From contig CAYPZL010000120.1 of assembly GCA_964415045.1 (NCBI GenBank), positions 1 through 17,768 of the forward strand: DNA of 17,768 nt. Direction: 5' to 3'. The notes below the pieces were generated by a model. That model saw nothing but the letters and a program-made list of their open reading frames with translations, made no database searches and was not told where the DNA came from. The DNA comes from CAYPZL01 sp964415045. Its GTDB lineage: Bacteria; Planctomycetota; Phycisphaerae; Sedimentisphaerales; Anaerobacaceae. Shown piece by piece: positions 15,035 through 17,768 of this stretch. Position 1 is the stretch's first letter, and each line of letters opens with the position of its first letter. A program made the translations under genes and the position numbers.

Positions 15035-16342
15035 TCACTCATGCCGCAGGGATTCGATGGGATCCATGTTGGCGGCTCGATAGGCGGGATACAAACCGAA
15101 GGTGATCCCCACAGCCGCGCTGATGCCGAAAGCCAGGACCAGCGAGGTGCTCGTGATAATGGTGGGCATATTGCCGAAATGTGTGACCAGCAGAGGAATG
15201 AGCAGTCCCAGGAAAATGCCGAGAAGCCCGCCGGCCAGTGTCAGAAGAAGTGTTTCCGAAAGGAACTGAACGACAATGTCGTGCTTTCGGGCCCCGAGGG
15301 CCCGTCGAATTCCAATTTCCCGGGTGCGCTCGCTGACGGTAGCGAGCATGATGTTCATAATGCCGATTCCACCGACCAACAGCGAAATCGCCGCGATCGA
15401 GCCGAGCACGATGCTGAAAATGAACTGGGTGCGCCGCGCCTGGCGCAGCAATTCCAGCGGCACCACGATGCGGTAATCGTTTTTCTCGTGCAACCTATTG
15501 AGAAGCGCGTCGACCACGTCCTGCATCGGCAGCACGTCGTCCATCGACTGGACCTTTACGGTGATCTTCTGGAGTTCCACCCTCTTGGCGCTCTCCCGGC
15601 CGCCGCTGAAGGCAAAATCCGTCTCGCTGAAGCGCGACTTGGCGGTCGTCAGCGGCATGTAGACGTTGCCGGCCGCGGCGCTGCCCGAACTCGATGACAG
15701 GGCCGGCCCGTTGGTCGAGCCGTTCTGCCCCGCCTCGAACGTCACCGCTCCGGCCACCCCGACGACCCGATAGCAGCTCCCGTGGATCTGCAGGTCCTTG
15801 CCCACCGGGTCCTCGAACCCGAACAGACCGGCCACCAAACGCTCATCCACGACGCACACGTTCTGCTGCTGACGCAGATCGATGCTGCTGAGGAACCGAC
15901 CGCGGAGCATCCGAATCGGAACGATGTCCGTGTACCACGGAATGGAGCCGACGATCTTCACCGCCACCTTGCGACGGCGGTAGCGCGCTTCCTGATCCAG
16001 CTCTCGAATCGGCACCACGACGTCCACGTCGGGAATGGTCTCGTGAAGGGCCTCGGCGTCTTTGTACGTCAGACCGTAACGATGCACTTCCTCCTGCCCG
16101 CCGGTGTCGGCCCGCTCCTTGGGAGGTTCGACCGTCTCGACGATCAGGTTGGTGCTGCCGAGCCGGGCGATGGCTTCCTGGGCCTCGCGGCTGGCCCCTT
16201 CGCCGATGGCCAGCATCGCGATCACCGAGGCGACGCCGAAAACAATACCCAGCATCGTCAACGCTGAGCGCAGCCGGTGCATCCAGAGGCTCTTGAGCCC
16301 CAGCGTCACCGTCCGTTTGATGGTGGAGACGTGCATAGCCAT
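15035..16342 (-). CDS. MacB-type ABC transporter permease
   Basis: A 435-aa inner-membrane permease of the MacB/LolC-like exporter class. TM1 is at about 27-48 (LTMLGIVFGVASVIAML), then a large periplasmic MacB core domain at about 50-300. TM2, TM3 and TM4 lie at about 306-335, 362-388 and 398-420. ERTREIGIRRALGAR (338-352) is the conserved cytosolic coupling segment. The C-terminus YPAYRAANMDPIESLRHE is typical of the family. Its ATG overlaps the stop of the ATPase gene (TAATG), so the two are translationally coupled. Unlike E. coli MacB, the ATPase is a separate polypeptide. The exported substrate could be a peptide, lipoprotein or small toxic compound; it cannot be decided here. Confidence 0.93.
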   Translation of the reverse strand: MAMHVSTIKRTVTLGLKSLWMHRLRSALTMLGIVFGVASVIAMLAIGEGASREAQEAIARLGSTNLIVETVEPPKERADTGGQEEVHRYGLTYKDAEALHETIPDVDVVVPIRELDQEARYRRRKVAVKIVGSIPWYTDIVPIRMLRGRFLSSIDLRQQQNVCVVDERLVAGLFGFEDPVGKDLQIHGSCYRVVGVAGAVTFEAGQNGSTNGPALSSSSGSAAAGNVYMPLTTAKSRFSETDFAFSGGRESAKRVELQKITVKVQSMDDVLPMQDVVDALLNRLHEKNDYRIVVPLELLRQARRTQFIFSIVLGSIAAISLLVGGIGIMNIMLATVSERTREIGIRRALGARKHDIVVQFLSETLLLTLAGGLLGIFLGLLIPLLVTHFGNMPTIITSTSLVLAFGISAAVGITFGLYPAYRAANMDPIESLRHE

Positions 16343-17031
16343 TAGAGGGGGCCGTTCCTTTCTTCGCGCTCGATTCTTCCGTCCAGCAGATGAATGGTCC
16401 GCTGGGCCCGGGCGGCGACATTCGAATCGTGCGTGACGATGACGAGCGTTCGGCCCCGGGCGTGCAGTTCACGGAGGATGCGCATGATCTCAGCGCCGCT
16501 TTCCGAGTCCAGATTGCCCGTCGGCTCGTCGGCGAGAATCATCACCGGATCGTTGGTCAAAGCCCGGGCGATGGCGACGCGCTGCTGCTCTCCGCCGCTG
16601 AGCTCGAAGGGCCGATGCGTGAGCCGGTCGGCCAGCCCCACCATTTCGGCCAGCTCCCGGGCCCGGCTGGCGCTCTCGCGATCAGACCGGCCCTGATAGT
16701 ACATCGGCACCTCGATGTTCTCGATCACATTGAGCTGGGCGATGAGGTTGTACGACTGGAAGATGAACCCGATCCGCGCCCCGCGGATTCTCGACAGCTC
16801 ATCGTCGTTCAGCCTCGAGACGTCCTGGCCGGCCAGCTCGTACGTCCCGCTGGTGAGCCGGTCCAGGCACCCCAGCACGTTGAGCAGCGTAGACTTGCCC
16901 GAGCCGCTTGGTCCCATGATCGCCACGTACTGGCCCCTGGCGATACTCAGGTTCATACCGCGCAGCACGCACAGCTCGCGAGAACCGAGCTGGTACGTCT
17001 TGCAGAGATTTTCAATGGCAACGATCGCCAT
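16342..17031 (-). CDS. MacB/LolD-type ABC transporter ATP-binding protein
   Basis: A 229-aa ATPase that powers the adjacent permease. Motifs are Walker A GPSGSGKST (40-48), Q-loop Gln92 (FIFQSYNL), signature LSGGEQQR (144-151), Walker B VMILADEPTGNLD (163-175) and H-loop His201 (IVTHD). Its length and the DEPTGNLD form place it in the LolD/MacB/FtsE subfamily. It begins 20 bases after the adaptor's stop codon and ends in a one-base TAATG overlap with the permease gene. No strong Shine-Dalgarno sequence precedes the ATG at 17031, so coupling to the upstream gene may matter. If the adaptor is really broken, the exporter may be impaired or use another adaptor. Confidence 0.95.
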   Translation of the reverse strand: MAIVAIENLCKTYQLGSRELCVLRGMNLSIARGQYVAIMGPSGSGKSTLLNVLGCLDRLTSGTYELAGQDVSRLNDDELSRIRGARIGFIFQSYNLIAQLNVIENIEVPMYYQGRSDRESASRARELAEMVGLADRLTHRPFELSGGEQQRVAIARALTNDPVMILADEPTGNLDSESGAEIMRILRELHARGRTLVIVTHDSNVAARAQRTIHLLDGRIEREERNGPL

Positions 17032-17051
17032 GCCTGTGCACCAATACGAAA

Positions 17052-17723
17052 CTACTCTGATTCGGCGGGCGCCGCGGCGGACTCAGCAGCCGGCTCGGCG
17101 GCTTTCTCTTGCGATTGCCCCGGGTCGGTCCAGCGCGGCGGATTCAACAGCACCTCCTCGCCTTCTTCCAGGCCACTCTTGATCTCGACGAAGTTGTCGT
17201 TGAACAACCCGGTCTGGACCGCGCGTTTTTTCGTGCCGCTGCTCCTGACGTAGCAGACCTTCGTCTCGCCCACCGTCACCACCGACTGGATGGGCACGTA
17301 CAGAACATCATGCAACTCGTCGATAATCACCTCGACCTTCCCGGTCATGCCCGTCTTGAGCGCCTCCTGCCGGCCGTCGATGCCGACGTCCGTCGCATAC
17401 ACCTTCAGGTCGGGATTGAGCCACTGCTCCGGATCCGCCAGGGGCGCCTTTTTCAGCACTTTGCCGGTGAACACCTCGTCCGGAAACGCCGCGATCGTGA
17501 TCTTGGCCTCCTGGCCGAGCTGGATTTTGTCGATCCACGTCTCATGGACCTTGATCTCCACCTTCATCTCGGAGGTGTCGGGGATGGTGATGATCTTGTA
17601 TCCCTCGGGCACTTCCGCCCCCTGCTCGATCTTGTATCGCACCCACCTCTCCGTGCTCGACCAGTACACGACCTGGCCCACCGCCGGCGCCTTGATGACG
17701 CAGGCGTCGAGCTGCTTCTTGAC
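17052..17723 (-). CDS. MacA/HlyD-type periplasmic adaptor subunit, N-terminal half missing
   Basis: The frame encodes the C-terminal part of an efflux adaptor that links an ABC permease to an outer-membrane channel. The start, VKKQLDACVIKAPAVGQVVYW without the break, is the end of the coiled-coil hairpin and the second half of the lipoyl domain. It is followed by the beta-barrel domain (ITIPDTSEMKVEIKVHETWI, then LGQEAKITIAAFPDEVFTG) and the membrane-proximal domain (VLYVPIQSVVTVGETKV, then GLEEGEEVLLNPP). The end is low-complexity, rich in Ala and Glu. An in-frame TGA at 17726-17724 stops the frame just before VKKQL. The 45 bases beyond are AT-rich and do not continue the family in any frame. 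A GTG at 17681 could start a 209-aa product without lipoyl domain. A truncated gene, a nearby insertion or an assembly fault would all fit. Confidence 0.82.
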   Translation of the reverse strand, partial: VKKQLDACVIKAPAVGQVVYWSSTERWVRYKIEQGAEVPEGYKIITIPDTSEMKVEIKVHETWIDKIQLGQEAKITIAAFPDEVFTGKVLKKAPLADPEQWLNPDLKVYATDVGIDGRQEALKTGMTGKVEVIIDELHDVLYVPIQSVVTVGETKVCYVRSSGTKKRAVQTGLFNDNFVEIKSGLEEGEEVLLNPPRWTDPGQSQEKAAEPAAESAAAPAESE

Positions 17724-17768
17724 TCAAGTTGACTGATTTTTGTATTGGTTTTCATGCGGCCACCAGGA

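Overview
The window looks like chromosomal DNA from a GC-rich member of the Planctomycetota, probably a Phycisphaerae-type lineage. This is inferred from gene content: a Tat-exported formylglycine sulfatase, a secreted subtilase joined to a beta-helix and a dockerin-like tail, an ECF sigma factor coupled to a membrane protein and a Spy/CpxP-like protein, an RG-rich EF-hand protein, and IS66 debris. A SEDS glycosyltransferase (FtsW type) is present, which fits lineages that keep peptidoglycan. No rRNA, tRNA or CRISPR array was recognised.

Every intact gene lies on the minus strand, so transcription runs from high to low coordinates. The only plus-strand coding remnant is a broken IS66 transposase.

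Layout in transcription order. (1) 17723-15035: adaptor, ATPase and permease of a MacAB-type ABC exporter; the adaptor lacks its N-terminal half. (2) 14960-11805: a good sigma70-like promoter, then a cytosolic histidine kinase with four PAS domains and a FixJ-like response regulator, ending in a hairpin. (3) 11685-8573: a promoter whose -35 box sits inside a perfect dyad, then two Tat-exported proteins, a polysaccharide-deacetylase-like protein and a sulfatase; these could act on a sulfated, acetylated polysaccharide. (4) 8487-7565: a secreted RG-rich EF-hand protein followed by a strong hairpin. (5) 7532-5935: ECF sigma factor, one-helix membrane protein and Spy/CpxP-like protein, joined by ATGA and TGATG overlaps, probably an envelope-stress unit. 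(6) 5790-5000: IS66 remnant and a short repeat. (7) 4996-3812: FtsW/RodA-like protein. (8) 3735-166: large secreted subtilase.

I do not see a clear new defence or mobile system. The points most worth a second look are the dyad over the -35 box of the deacetylase/sulfatase unit, the (CT)9 tract in the kinase leader, the truncated efflux adaptor, the missing canonical start for the subtilase signal peptide, its cysteine ladder of about 27 residues, and the ECF/membrane/Spy unit in which the presumed anti-sigma factor has no zinc motif.
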